Numbered from the stretch's first letter, positions 54,909 through 64,000 are shown. The stretch is 64,000 nt of DNA from Rhodoplanes sp963724735 (GCA_963724735.1 CAVRVX010000018.1:53600-117599); one strand, 5' to 3'. Notes: generated by a model not told the origin, from the sequence alone. Program-made: numbers and translations.

Positions 54909-56099
54909 CTACTCGGCCGCCCGCCCCTGCACGGTCTCGCGCGCTTTCAGCATGTCGCGCGCGATGATTACTTTTTGCACTTCGGTCGCCCCTTCGTAAA
55001 TCCGCAGCGCGCGGATTTCGCGGTAGAGCGCCTCGACCTTGACGCCGACCCGCACGCCATGGCCGCCGAACAGCTGCACCGCGCGGTCGATCACCCGCTG
55101 CGCCATTTCGGTGGCGAACATCTTGGCGAGCGACGACTCGCGGGTGATGCGCGCAGCGCCTTTGTCCTTGGTCCAGCCGGCGCGATAGATGAGCAGCGCC
55201 GCCGCGTCGATCTCGGCGGCACTGTCGGCGAGCGAGGCCTGCGTCATCTGCAGGTCGCCGAGCGGCGCGCCGAACAACTTGCGTGTCGCGGCGCGCTCGA
55301 CCGCCTCATCGCAAGCGCGGCGAGCAAGCCCGAGAGCCGCCGCCCCGACCGTCGAGCGGAAAATATCGAGCGTCGCCATCGCGACTTTGAAGCCTTCGCC
55401 CGGCCGGCCGAGCCGGTTCGCGACAGGAACGCGGCATTCGCTGAAACGAATGGTCGCGAGCGGATGCGGCGCAATCGTCTCGATCCGTCCCGCCACCGAC
55501 AGTCCCGGGGCGTCGGCGTCGACGACGAAGGCCGAAAGGCCGCGGGCGCCCGGCGCTTCGCCGCTGCGCGCGAACACCACGTAATGGTCGGCGATGCCGC
55601 CGTTGGAAATCCACGTCTTCAACCCGTCGAGCCGCACATGCGCCGGACCGTCCGGCGTCGCTGTGGTGGCGAGCGCGCTCACATCGGAACCCGCTTCCGG
55701 CTCCGACAACGCGAAGGCGGCAAGATTGCGGCCCTCGCAAACGGGCGGCAGATACTTGGCCTTGTGCTGTTCAGTCCCGAACAGGGAGATCGACGCGCTG
55801 CCGAGGCCTTGCATGGCGAAGGCGAAATCAGCGAGGCTTTCGTGCCAGGAGAGAATCTCACGGCCAAGACAGAGCGTGCGCACGTCGAGGTTCGCTGACG
55901 TTCCGCCATAGGCGGCCGGAACGACGGCCCGCAGCCAACCCGCGTCGCCGAGCGCGCGCACGAGATTGCGGCAGGCGCGGTCCGTGTCGCGGTGGTCGAC
56001 GTGGGGCGCCACCTCGCGGCGGGCCCAGGCGGAGAGGTCGCGCGCGAAGCGCCGATGCGGTTCATCGAAAAACGGCCAGTCGAGATGCGCGAGATCCAT
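54909..56099 (-). CDS. Acyl-CoA dehydrogenase
   Basis: This 396-residue FAD enzyme has FALSEPEAGSDVSALA and KTWISNGGIADHYVVF (FAD/substrate signatures) and the catalytic Glu in LRIYEGATEVQKVII. An AliB-like role (cyclohexanecarboxyl-CoA dehydrogenase) is suggested by the following hydratase and BadH-like SDR; a general acyl-CoA oxidation role is equally possible. The promoter must lie in 56100-56428, which holds site C. Confidence 0.83.
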   Translation of the reverse strand: MDLAHLDWPFFDEPHRRFARDLSAWARREVAPHVDHRDTDRACRNLVRALGDAGWLRAVVPAAYGGTSANLDVRTLCLGREILSWHESLADFAFAMQGLGSASISLFGTEQHKAKYLPPVCEGRNLAAFALSEPEAGSDVSALATTATPDGPAHVRLDGLKTWISNGGIADHYVVFARSGEAPGARGLSAFVVDADAPGLSVAGRIETIAPHPLATIRFSECRVPVANRLGRPGEGFKVAMATLDIFRSTVGAAALGLARRACDEAVERAATRKLFGAPLGDLQMTQASLADSAAEIDAAALLIYRAGWTKDKGAARITRESSLAKMFATEMAQRVIDRAVQLFGGHGVRVGVKVEALYREIRALRIYEGATEVQKVIIARDMLKARETVQGRAAE

Positions 56100-56428
56100 T
56101 CGTCAGCCCTCCCCGCAAGAGCCGGCTATCGTGGCGGACCGGCCTCTTATAGGCAATGTGGCCATGGCCGGGCGGATTGCCGCTTTGTTTAGGTCCGCCG
56201 CCGGCTTTCCCCCGCCGACACCGCGGAGATTGAAGCATCATAGCACGATAAATATGCATTTAAGTACTAAAATACAGCTTGCGGCCAGACCTGATGAATT
56301 TCACGCCAGCGGTGATATCTGCTCGGATATTGGGCTTCGAGGGTGATGGCGCCTTTCGCGGGGATTGAAGGAACCCCGCCGCACCTATCAGGTTGTCGGG
56401 CATAGGTCCGTCCAGGCCGGAGCCAGCC
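56100..56428. other. Divergent intergenic region of 329 bases
   Basis: No gene is seen in it. It separates the minus-strand acyl-CoA dehydrogenase gene from the plus-strand TPR gene and must hold both promoters. It contains the conserved site C (56249-56274) in an AT-rich patch, and a hairpin GGGG-N10-CCCC near 56358. Confidence 0.6.
56249..56274 (+). promoter_or_regulatory. Conserved operator candidate, site C
   Basis: TAAATATGCATT, three bases, GTACTA, AAATA. TAAAT-ATGC-ATTTA inside it is a perfect 5-bp inverted repeat. It lies 150 bases upstream of the acyl-CoA dehydrogenase start and 155 bases upstream of the TPR gene, so either or both could be controlled. Confidence 0.6.
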
Positions 56429-58201
56429 ATGCCGCGCATTGCGTCCGCAGCTTTAATCATTGCCGCGATCATCGCGCCCACCGCCGCCGGTGCGCAGGGC
56501 GGCGCCTCGCCCTCGATCCAAACGGTCGCACAAGCCGACAAATCCGAGACGAAGCAGCGGACCGAGACCAAGCCGTTCGATCCGCACGCCGGGCATGCGC
56601 CGGCCATGCCCGCTGCGTCCATGCAGCCCTGGTACGATACGTCCCGCCTGCCGATCCCCATCCTGGTGGATGACCTCGGCAGTCACCACTATCCGGTCAC
56701 GGCGAATGACGAGGCGCGCGCCTTTTTCGATCAAGGGCTGACCCTCGCCTATGGCTTCAATCATCTCGAAGCGCTGCGCGCGTTTCGGCATGCGCAGCAG
56801 CTCGATCCCGATTGCGCCATGTGCTTCTGGGGCGAAGCGTATGTGCTTGGGCCTAACCTGAACCTCCCGATGGAGGAGAAGGCCGCGCCGATCGCGCAGG
56901 CCGCCGCGGCGAAGGCGGTCGAGAAAGCGGCGAAGACCAATCCCAAGGAACAAGCCCTCGCCGCCGCCATGCTGGCGCGTTATTCGCCGCCCGGCGAGCG
57001 CGCGGCGCTTAACCGCACCTATGCGGACGCCATGCTCGGCGTCGCCCGGACGTTTCCGGACGATCCCGACATCGCGACGCTTGCCGCCGAATCGATGATG
57101 CTGCTCTCGCCGTGGGATTATTGGAGCGATGGCGGCCGCGCGCCGAAGGAACACACGCCCGAAGCGCTGCGGCTACTGGAGGGGGCGCTTGCGTACAACC
57201 CCGACCATATCGCTGCGATTCACTTCTACATCCATCTGGTGGAAGCATCCGATCGGCCGGAGCGCGCCGAGCCCTCTGCTGATCGGCTGCGCGGCGCGGT
57301 GCCGGGCGCGGGCCATCTCGTGCACATGCCGTCGCACATCTATCTGCGGCGCGGGCGTTACAAGGATACGCTCGACGTCAACAAGGATGCGGCCGAGGCC
57401 GACGAGCGCTACATGGCGGCGAATCCCGGTGTCCAGGGCGCGTATCCGGCGATGTATTATCCGCACAATGTCCATTTCTACATGACCGCGGCGCTGATGG
57501 CGGGCCAGGGCCAAGAGGCCCTGCAAGCCGCGGAGAAGCTCGCTCGCCTCATCAGCGATGATGCGGCGCAGGCCATTCCACCCGCGCAGCCGATCAAGCA
57601 AGCTCCCTATTTCATCCATGCGCAGTTCAGCGACCCGCAGACGATCCTTGCATTGCCGCAACCGAACGAGCGCCTGCCGTTCGTCGTCGCCGGTTGGCGC
57701 TATGCGCGGGGCGTCGCGCAAGCCCTGCTCGGGAACGCGAGCGGCGCGGAACAGGAAGCCGACGCAATCCACAAACTCGCCGAATTGGATCACAGCGGGT
57801 TGGAGCAGGCCTCCGTTCCCGCGAAAGGCATTCTCGCGATCGCCGAGAACGTCGTGCGCGCGAAGGCCGCGATGGCGCGCGGCGATCGCGACGCGGCCCG
57901 CCGGTTCGCCGAGGCCGCGGTGAAGGCGCAAGACGCGCTGCCCTACATGGAGCCGCCGTTCTGGTATGTGCCGGTCGATCAAACTCTCGGCGCGATCCTG
58001 CTGAAGAACGGCGATGCGCGCGCCGCCGCGGCCGCGTTCAAGCAAGCCTGCACAAAGGCGCCGAACAACGCCTGGGCCATCTACGGCTTGATGCAGGCGC
58101 AGTCGGCGGCGGGCGACGATGCCGCCGCGGCGGACGCACGCGCCCGGTACGAGAAAGCCCGGGCCGGCGGCGCCCAGGAGCCTTCGCTCGACCGGATGTA
58201 A
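56429..58201 (+). CDS. Secreted TPR-repeat protein
   Basis: This 590-residue protein has a signal peptide (ASAALIIAAIIAPTAAGA) and an array of TPR-like helix pairs; representative units are ARAFFDQGLTLAYGFNHLEA, EALRLLEGALAYNPDHIAA and NAWAIYGLMQAQSAAGDDAA. An N-terminal segment DPHAGHAPAMPA is His/Met-rich and might bind metal. A CAMCFWGEAYVLGPNLN motif recurs in this family. The function is unknown. The ATG at 56429 heads the signal peptide; a start at 56393 adds 12 residues. Confidence 0.75.
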   Translation: MPRIASAALIIAAIIAPTAAGAQGGASPSIQTVAQADKSETKQRTETKPFDPHAGHAPAMPAASMQPWYDTSRLPIPILVDDLGSHHYPVTANDEARAFFDQGLTLAYGFNHLEALRAFRHAQQLDPDCAMCFWGEAYVLGPNLNLPMEEKAAPIAQAAAAKAVEKAAKTNPKEQALAAAMLARYSPPGERAALNRTYADAMLGVARTFPDDPDIATLAAESMMLLSPWDYWSDGGRAPKEHTPEALRLLEGALAYNPDHIAAIHFYIHLVEASDRPERAEPSADRLRGAVPGAGHLVHMPSHIYLRRGRYKDTLDVNKDAAEADERYMAANPGVQGAYPAMYYPHNVHFYMTAALMAGQGQEALQAAEKLARLISDDAAQAIPPAQPIKQAPYFIHAQFSDPQTILALPQPNERLPFVVAGWRYARGVAQALLGNASGAEQEADAIHKLAELDHSGLEQASVPAKGILAIAENVVRAKAAMARGDRDAARRFAEAAVKAQDALPYMEPPFWYVPVDQTLGAILLKNGDARAAAAAFKQACTKAPNNAWAIYGLMQAQSAAGDDAAAADARARYEKARAGGAQEPSLDRM

Positions 58202-58243
58202 CGCGTGCGGGTGACTTGTCGAATGGGCGGGTTGCGTACTTCG

Positions 58244-59650
58244 TCAGCCCGTCAGGTTCGTCAGCGGCAGCGATAACCGGATAATGAGGCCGTCCGGATT
58301 CCATTCACGTACGATATCGCCGCCAAGTTGACCCTTGACCGTCGCGCGCTCAAGCCGACCCCCAAACCCTTCGGAAAAGTCCGGCTGCTCCACCTGCGCC
58401 ACCCCGCGCTCGACCCATGTGAGAATGAACTCCCCATCCTTTTCTGCGCATTCGATATCGACGCGCCCGCTGGGCGTGGAAAGAGCGCCGTACTTGGCGG
58501 CATTGGTTGCAAATTCGTACAGAAGCAAAGCGATGCTCGTCACGACATCGCCGGTCACCGGGACATCCACTCCGGTGATCGCCACCCGCCCCCGTCCGGA
58601 CAAGGCCTGATCTTCATAGGGGGTAATGATCGTTGCGATCAAAGCGTGAAGCATCGTGGGCTCGGCTGTTCCGAAGCTGCGCACCCTCGATACGGTGAGT
58701 TCATGCGCGCGGGCGAGCGCTACAAGCCGCGCTCCGACATCTGACGCGACCTCTCCTGCCGTCGCGGCTGACCGCGCGCTGAGGTTGACCAGGCTGGCCG
58801 CGAGCGCAAACAGATTCTTGACGCGGTGGTCCATCTCCCTGAGAAGCAGCTGTTGCTTCTCTTGTGCGCGCCGCTGTTCGGTAATGTCCCGCGCAATCTT
58901 CGAAGCGCCGGTGATGCGGCCATCCGAGCTCTTAATGGGAGAAACCGTCAACGATATTTCCACGAGACTGCCGTCCTTTCGTCGCCGGATGGTCTCGTAA
59001 TGATCGACGCACTCGCCACGTCGTATACGAGCCAAAATGGCCGGTTCCTCATCGTGCCGCTCGGCTGGAATGAGGATCATGATTGATTTCCCGACGACCT
59101 CGTTGGCGGTGTAGCCGAAGAGCCGTTCGGCGCCTTGGTTCCAGTTCGTGATGACGCCGGTAAAATCCGTGGCGATGATCGCGTCGTCTGACGATTCAAC
59201 GATGGCTGCGAGCCGGCGGGCATCCAGGTCCGTGCAGCGGTAGTCGGTGATGTCCACCAACATGCTGACCGCGCCGGTGAGGTTGCCCGCTTCATCGAAA
59301 AGCGGCGTGGGAAAAGCCAGAAACGAAACGCGCGTGCCGTCCTCCCGTTCGGCGATGGCCTCGATGCCCCTGTTCGGATGTCCGTTCTTCAATACCACCG
59401 CCAGAGGGCATTGGTCATGCGCCATCGGCGTGCCGTCGGGCCAGAAAAGCTTCCAAGACCCGCAGAATTCGGTTTTTCCCAGCTCCGGGTGCTGGCCCCA
59501 AAACTTCGCCGCGGCTTCATTGTAAAAGGTGATCCGCCCCGCGGCGTCCGTGACATAGATCGCCGCGGACAACGCTTGCAGCAAATCGTGGGACTGTCGT
59601 TCCAGGGCCAGGAAGACAGTTGAAGCGGGCGTATGGCTGCTCATCGGCAA
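58244..59650 (-). CDS. PAS-domain HWE histidine kinase
   Basis: The 468-residue soluble sensor has two PAS domains (residues about 20-125, DLLQALSAAIYVTDAAGRIT; about 150-265, IVESSDDAIIATDFTGVITN) each followed by a PAC motif, then the HWE dimerisation His in LLREMDHRVKNLFALAASLV, and the ATPase N-box ALLLYEFATNAAKYGALS. It has no membrane segment, so it senses a cytoplasmic signal. No response regulator is next to it. It is convergent with the TPR gene. Confidence 0.88.
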   Translation of the reverse strand: MPMSSHTPASTVFLALERQSHDLLQALSAAIYVTDAAGRITFYNEAAAKFWGQHPELGKTEFCGSWKLFWPDGTPMAHDQCPLAVVLKNGHPNRGIEAIAEREDGTRVSFLAFPTPLFDEAGNLTGAVSMLVDITDYRCTDLDARRLAAIVESSDDAIIATDFTGVITNWNQGAERLFGYTANEVVGKSIMILIPAERHDEEPAILARIRRGECVDHYETIRRRKDGSLVEISLTVSPIKSSDGRITGASKIARDITEQRRAQEKQQLLLREMDHRVKNLFALAASLVNLSARSAATAGEVASDVGARLVALARAHELTVSRVRSFGTAEPTMLHALIATIITPYEDQALSGRGRVAITGVDVPVTGDVVTSIALLLYEFATNAAKYGALSTPSGRVDIECAEKDGEFILTWVERGVAQVEQPDFSEGFGGRLERATVKGQLGGDIVREWNPDGLIIRLSLPLTNLTG

Positions 59651-59790
59651 GGTCCCAGGTCAAGACATGCCGCGCCTAAGATCCCGGACATCAGATCCCG
59701 GACATAAGCGCTGATCACGCCGACCAGCCGTTGTCAGTATTTTACCGTAAAGGCCGACTTTAACAATGCGCCTTCGGCTAGGCGGGGGTT

Positions 59791-59846
59791 CCAACCGACC
59801 GGGTGCCTTCGGCGAAGGCGAGGCTTTCAACCGACCGGGCGCTTTC
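59791..59846. repeat. Short direct repeat upstream of the PAS kinase
   Basis: CCAACCGACCGGGTGCCTTC (59791-59810) and TCAACCGACCGGGCGCTTTC (59827-59846) match at 17 of 20 positions with a 16-base spacer. The enclosing 232-base gap (59651-59882) contains no gene that I recognise. Confidence 0.45.
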
Positions 59847-59882
59847 GACGCAACTGGGGAGGGCGTACGCTCGCTCGGTCCC

Positions 59883-61097
59883 CTAATACGTCTCGACATG
59901 GTAGCGACCGCTCGCGCGCATCTCCGCCCGCAGCGCCCCCCATTCGAGTCCAACGCCCGCGCAGATGAACTCGAACAATTCGTCGACCCCGATCTCCATC
60001 GTCTTCAAGCCGCACACATAAACATGCGTCTTGGCCGAGCGCAGCAAGTCGACGAGTTCGTCGGCCTTCTCGCGCATCACGTCCTGCACATAGGTCTTCT
60101 TCAGGCCAAGGACGCGAGAATAGGCGAAGTATTTGGTAAGCAGGCGGTCCGACACCTTCAGCAGCGGGCCGAAATAGGGCAGTTCCTCCGGACGGCGAGC
60201 GCCGAAGAACAGGACCATGCGCCCCGGTGCGTCCGGCACCGTGCGGCGCCGCCGCTCGGTGAATGCGCGGAAGGGCGCTGACCCGGTGCCGGTGCAGATC
60301 ATGATGATGTTGGCTTCCGGATCGTTCGGCATCAGGAAGGTCGCGCCGAACGGGCCGGTGATTTCGACCTTGTCACCCTTCTGCAGGTTGCAGACGTAGT
60401 TCGATCCGACGCCTAGCCCGCGCTTGACGGTGAGCGCGAGATTGTTGGTGTGCGGCTTCTCGCCGTCGCGCGCGCTTGCGATGGAATAGAGCCTGACGTG
60501 ATGCGGGTCGCCATTGGCGCCGAGACCGGGCGGCGCGATGCCGATGCTCTGGCCTTCGAGAACGGGAAACGGCGTGTCGCCGAAGTCGAGAATAATGTGG
60601 CGGATATCGCTTTCGGCGGTGGGCTGCGTGAGCCGATAATTGCCCTTCACGGTCGCGATCGCCGGTTTCGTCCGGGCATAGAGATTGACGCTCGGCTTTC
60701 CGGCGGAGGCCGGCGCCATGCTCTTGCCGCCGACGCCCGCATGGGCTTCCGCCAGCAATGCGTCGACCTCCTGGTCGAGCGCCTCGACAGAACCGTCGCT
60801 CGGGACGACCGAAATCTCCTCCTGCGGCGGCAGCTCGGTCCAAGAGAACTGCTCTTCGAGCGAATAGGCCTGCTGGATAATGCGCCAATTGTCGATCGCG
60901 CCGGTCGGGCAAGGCTGGATGCAGTCGAGGCAGAAATTGCACTTCGACGCGTCGACGACATAGTTGGCGCTGTCATGCGTTACCGCATCGACCGGGCAGG
61001 TCTCCTCGCAGGTATTGCAGCGAATGCATATTTCCGGGTCGATCACGTGCTGCTTGCGCAGCTCGGCCTGTGTTGGAGCGTCAGTCGTGGCGTCCAT
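59883..61097 (-). CDS. boxA: Benzoyl-CoA 2,3-epoxidase reductase component BoxA
   Basis: BoxA transfers electrons from NADPH to the epoxidase BoxB. Residues about 22-75 hold two [4Fe-4S] groups, CIRCNTCEETCPVDA and CNFCLDCIQPCPTGA. The rest is a ferredoxin-NADP reductase-type domain: HHVRLYSIAS (FAD), GVGSNYVCNLQKGD, ICTGTGSAPFRAFTE (NADPH) and CGLKTMEIGVDELF. At 404 residues it matches the family. It is downstream of boxB and separated from it by a 162-base palindromic repeat. Confidence 0.93.
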   Translation of the reverse strand: MDATTDAPTQAELRKQHVIDPEICIRCNTCEETCPVDAVTHDSANYVVDASKCNFCLDCIQPCPTGAIDNWRIIQQAYSLEEQFSWTELPPQEEISVVPSDGSVEALDQEVDALLAEAHAGVGGKSMAPASAGKPSVNLYARTKPAIATVKGNYRLTQPTAESDIRHIILDFGDTPFPVLEGQSIGIAPPGLGANGDPHHVRLYSIASARDGEKPHTNNLALTVKRGLGVGSNYVCNLQKGDKVEITGPFGATFLMPNDPEANIIMICTGTGSAPFRAFTERRRRTVPDAPGRMVLFFGARRPEELPYFGPLLKVSDRLLTKYFAYSRVLGLKKTYVQDVMREKADELVDLLRSAKTHVYVCGLKTMEIGVDELFEFICAGVGLEWGALRAEMRASGRYHVETY

Positions 61098-61110
61098 GGG
61101 AATACCCGTC

Positions 61111-61255
61111 TTTTCCCTCTCCCCTCGCGGGAGAGGGTGGCGAAGGCGAGCACCGCGAGCCTGCGCCGGGTGAGGGGCGCTACGATCCGAGAAAGACCCC
61201 TCACCCGCCCTCGCTTTGCTCGGGCACCCTCTCCCGCAAGGGGAGAGGAAGGGAT
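61111..61255. repeat. Palindromic repeat between boxB and boxA
   Basis: Starts with the 23-base palindrome (61115-61137, arms CCCTCTCCC/GGGAGAGGG) that is identical at 6218 and 9197, and ends with CACCCTCTCCCGCAAGGGG near the right. This is the intergenic form of the element found inside imuB and dnaE2. It may fold in the box mRNA. Confidence 0.75.
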
Positions 61256-61259
61256 CGTA

Positions 61260-62726
61260 TCAGGCGGCGATCTTCACATATTCGAAGTCGCCGGGCTTGT
61301 TGTCGATGCCGACCTTCGGCGGCGCGATCCACTTGGCGAATTTACCCAACTCGAAATCCGGCTTCATCAGCGTCACGATAAAATCGCCGTCAGCCTTCGA
61401 CGGCAGCCAGTTATCCTTTTCGCGGGCCCAGGTCGCCTCGTCAATCATTTCCCCCTTCGGCGTCGCATGCACGTTGCGAAACTCGCCGATCTGCCGGTGG
61501 AAGGCGACATGCGGCAGCTCCAGGCGGAAGTTTGTGCCGATCTTTTCAATGACCTTGTTCCAGCGATCGACGCCGCGCGCGCAGTCGTCGGTGTAATCGT
61601 CGCGCAGCCGCATATTGAGCGCGGTCAGCGCCGGCTCGTCGACGCGCTTGATCGCGCCATCGACCATTTTGAGCACCGGATAGGTCGCGTTTTCCAGCCG
61701 GTGGTCGTCCTCGATCTTGGTCTCCATGAAGCGACCCTTCAATCCAGCATTGAAGGCGTTGGCTGCATTGGTCGAGACTTCCGAGCCGAACAGGTCGAGC
61801 GACAGCGTGTAATGCAGGTTCAGCTTCTTCTGAATGGTCGGCAGGTCGATGACGCCGAGCGCGCGCACCTTCTCGATGTCATAGGGATCGGCGACGCCCG
61901 CCTGTTTCATCGCTTCGCAGGTGCGCTGCACCGTACGCCCGACGCCGGTTTCGCCGACGAACATGTGATGGGCTTCCTCCGTCAGCATGAAGCGGCAGGT
62001 GCGTGAGAGCGGGTCGAACCCCGACTGGGCGAGGCTTTCCAGCTGCATCTTGCCGTCGCGGTCGGTGAAGAAGGTGAACATGAAGAAGGAGAGCCAGTCG
62101 GGCGTCTCCTCGTTAAAGGCGCCGAGCATGCGCGGCGCATCCTCGCTGCCGGAGCGGCGGCGCAGCAATTCCTCCGCCTCGTCGCGTCCGTCACGTCCGA
62201 AATATTTATGGAGGAGATAGACCATCGCCCACAGGTGCCGCCCTTCCTCGACGTTGACCTGGAACAGGTTGCGCATGTCGTAGAGCGACGGCGCGGTCTT
62301 GCCGAGATGGCGCTGCTGCTCGACCGAAGCGGGTTCGGTGTCGCCCTGGATCACGATCAATCGGCGCAGCATCGCGCGGTATTCGCCGGGGACCTCCTGC
62401 CAGGCCGGCTCGCCCAGGTGCCGGCCGAAATTGACCTTGCGATCCGCCTCCTGCGGCGCAAGCAGAATGCCCCAGCGATATTCGGGCATGCGGACATAGT
62501 CGAACTTGGCCCAACCCTTCGGGTCGACGGAGACAGCGGTGCGGAGATAAACGAGGCTTTCCTGGAAACCTTCCGGCCCCATGTCCATCCACCAGTCGAG
62601 ATAGCCCGGGTGCCAGCTCTCAAGCGCGCGCAAAATCCGACGATCCTCGGTGAGGCCGACATTGTTCGGAATTTTCGTCGAATAGTCGACGTTCATGACA
62701 TTCGTCGCGTTCGTGGCGATGTTCAT
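61260..62726 (-). CDS. boxB: Benzoyl-CoA 2,3-epoxidase BoxB
   Basis: BoxB is the diiron oxygenase that converts benzoyl-CoA and O2 to 2,3-epoxybenzoyl-CoA. The diiron ligands are recognisable in NVEEGRHLWAMVYLL and MLTEEAHHMFVGETGVG. The protein has 488 residues and a conserved start MNIATNATNV, preceded by GGGAG; a frame to 62783 adds unrelated residues. DLFGSEVSTNAANAF and RVDEPALTALNMRLRDDY are typical. It is upstream of boxA in the same direction. Confidence 0.93.
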   Translation of the reverse strand: MNIATNATNVMNVDYSTKIPNNVGLTEDRRILRALESWHPGYLDWWMDMGPEGFQESLVYLRTAVSVDPKGWAKFDYVRMPEYRWGILLAPQEADRKVNFGRHLGEPAWQEVPGEYRAMLRRLIVIQGDTEPASVEQQRHLGKTAPSLYDMRNLFQVNVEEGRHLWAMVYLLHKYFGRDGRDEAEELLRRRSGSEDAPRMLGAFNEETPDWLSFFMFTFFTDRDGKMQLESLAQSGFDPLSRTCRFMLTEEAHHMFVGETGVGRTVQRTCEAMKQAGVADPYDIEKVRALGVIDLPTIQKKLNLHYTLSLDLFGSEVSTNAANAFNAGLKGRFMETKIEDDHRLENATYPVLKMVDGAIKRVDEPALTALNMRLRDDYTDDCARGVDRWNKVIEKIGTNFRLELPHVAFHRQIGEFRNVHATPKGEMIDEATWAREKDNWLPSKADGDFIVTLMKPDFELGKFAKWIAPPKVGIDNKPGDFEYVKIAA

Positions 62727-62954
62727 CGGGAACTCCCGTTCTCTCTTATGGCCGTGTCCACGCCGATTTCGAGCGAGACGCACGATGCGTCATCTCTTTG
62801 TGGCGCGGGGAGCCGAGCGAGCGGGCGAGCAGTTGCCCGTCGCTGATGCGGATGCGAATTTCCTCCTCGGCGGGTTGCTCAACCGAGAGCCGCCGTCTCC
62901 CCAACAGGAAGAGGTAGAAGCTTGGCGTCGGGCGACCGCTGTCCTTGCCCACTG

Positions 62955-64000
62955 TCACACCCGCCGCGTATCGAAGGCCGGCTTGCGGCCGGTGCCGTAG
63001 AGGCGCAGCGCCCCTTCGTCGCCGATCGCGTTCGACCGTTGGAAGATCCAGTTCTGCCAGGCGGTCAGCCGGGCGAAGATTTTCGATTCCATCGTCTCCG
63101 GTCCGGCGAAGCGGAGATTCGCCTCCATGCCGGTGAGCGCGTCGGGGGAAAAGCTCGCACGCTCCTCCAGAAACACCCGGATTTCGTCCTCCCAATCGAT
63201 GTCGTCGAGCGCGAAGGTGACGAGACCGAGCCCGGCGGCCTCTTCCGCATCAAGGGCGTCGCCGATGCGGGCTTGCGCCTTGCCGATCAACTCCGGCTCG
63301 CCGAGAAAGCGGCTTTCGAGACGCGTGATGCCGTTCGACATCGGATAGGCGCCGAAACTCGGCTTGCCGAGCGTCACCGTCGGCGCCGGCCGGTTGTCGC
63401 CTTCCATCTGGCCCACCAGCATGTACGAACGGTCGGCCGCGAAGACGAGTTCCGCGAGTGTGCCGGCAAAGCACGAGCCGGGCTCGACAAGCGCAACCAG
63501 GGTGCGTGAGGTCAAGTCGACGCGCTTGAGCACGCGCTTCCATTTGAGGCGGATCTCGCGGGCGAGCCAATGGTCCTTGTGCGCATCGAGAAAGTCGTCG
63601 TAGGCGAGCACGGCTGCGCTGTCGCCTTGAGACTTGAGAATGATGGCGGCGGTGTCGAGTTCGTTGAAGCGCAGATCGAGGATGGCGTCGTCGAGTTCGC
63701 GCGCAAGCTCGAGCGGCCAGAAAGCGGAGCCCCGCGTGGCCATCTCTTCCACTGAGGCGGGCGGCGGGGCGTCGGGCCCGCGCAGGCTGAGGGTCGCGGT
63801 CCGCTCGGCGCGCGAATACTCGACCGATAGATATTTATAGGCGCGCGCATCCGCGTTGATGCGGCGATCGAGCGATGTCGGCGTAATCCGCTCGCCTCTT
63901 TCGGACGCTCCGACTTCGCTGCAAAGTCGCGGACGCGCTGCGCCACCATCGACTCGAGCTTGGTGTGCGGCAGCACCTCATCGACGAGCCGCCACTCGGC
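62955..64000 (-). CDS. boxC: 2,3-epoxybenzoyl-CoA dihydrolase BoxC, partial and frameshifted
   Basis: BoxC opens the epoxide ring by adding water twice and releases formate. The visible part covers its C-terminal region. From the right edge the frame reads AEWRLVDEVLPHTKLES; it changes near 63899-63901 (an A run on the minus strand, one A short) to RGERITPTSLDRRINADARA, then FWPLELARELDDAILDLRF, VEPGSCFAGTLAELVFAADR, DDIDWEDEIRVFLEERA and YGTGRKPAFDTRRV at the end. The N-terminus lies outside the window. The 228 bases between it and boxB contain no gene. Confidence 0.88.

Noticed and set aside
62746..63195. A 149-residue minus-strand open frame between boxB and boxC
   Set aside because: It overlaps the end of boxC in another frame and lacks any recognisable feature; the space is treated as intergenic.

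Overview
This GC-rich window reads as the chromosome of an alphaproteobacterium of the order Hyphomicrobiales (Rhizobiales). The evidence is HWE-type histidine kinases, a DUF2865 protein, an imuA-imuB-dnaE2 cassette with an alphaproteobacterial LexA box (GAAC-N7-GAAC), RIME/REP-like palindromic repeats, and gene content typical of facultatively anaerobic aromatic degraders. Genus is not decidable from the sequence. Four conserved genes are interrupted by single-base frame changes (bcrC, gcdB, a secreted protein at 50.9 kb, boxC), so base-level sequence error is likely.

Layout. 0-3 kb: end of a histidine kinase and cell-envelope genes. 2.9-11.2 kb: a higBA toxin-antitoxin pair, then the SOS mutasome imuA-imuB-dnaE2, which carries several in-frame palindromic repeat insertions and an antisense brnTA toxin-antitoxin pair between imuB and dnaE2. 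11.3-16 kb: a liv-type ABC importer. 16.1-22.3 kb: a thioesterase, a PadBCD-like phenylacetyl-CoA oxidoreductase (PadC and PadD fused) and phenylacetate-CoA ligase. 22.5-26.1 kb: a DUF59 protein, a membrane protein and a second molybdoenzyme of unknown substrate. 26.3-31.2 kb: a non-decarboxylating-type glutaryl-CoA dehydrogenase with a Na+-translocating glutaconyl-CoA decarboxylase (gcdC, gcdA, gcdB, gcdD). 31.4-34.5 kb: a 2-oxoacid:ferredoxin oxidoreductase (korAB) with a rubrerythrin-like protein. 34.8-43 kb: had-oah-dch-bcrC-bcrB-bcrA-bcrD-fdx, the class I (ATP-dependent) benzoyl-CoA reductase and the following ring-opening steps. 43.1-44.7 kb: two GNAT acetyltransferases and a hemerythrin. 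44.9-53.1 kb: efp/epmA/epmB, a class A PBP and envelope proteins. 53.1-56.1 kb: an acyl-CoA dehydrogenase / enoyl-CoA hydratase / BadH-like SDR operon. 56.4-59.7 kb: a TPR protein and a PAS-HWE kinase. 59.9-64 kb: boxA, boxB and boxC of the aerobic benzoyl-CoA epoxidase route, boxC running off the end.

How it works together (inference from families): phenylacetate is activated (PaaK) and oxidised (PadBCD) toward phenylglyoxylate and benzoyl-CoA. Without oxygen, ferredoxin reduced by KorAB drives BcrABCD, then Dch, Had and Oah open the ring to a C7 dicarboxyl-CoA that is beta-oxidised to glutaryl-CoA; Gdh forms glutaconyl-CoA, and GcdABCD decarboxylates it while pumping Na+. With oxygen, BoxAB/BoxC takes benzoyl-CoA instead. 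A 26-bp sequence shared by three promoter regions (34641, 44738, 56249) ties the benzoyl-CoA genes, the hemerythrin/GNAT operon and the acyl-CoA dehydrogenase/TPR region into one probable regulon. No regulator gene for it is visible in the window.
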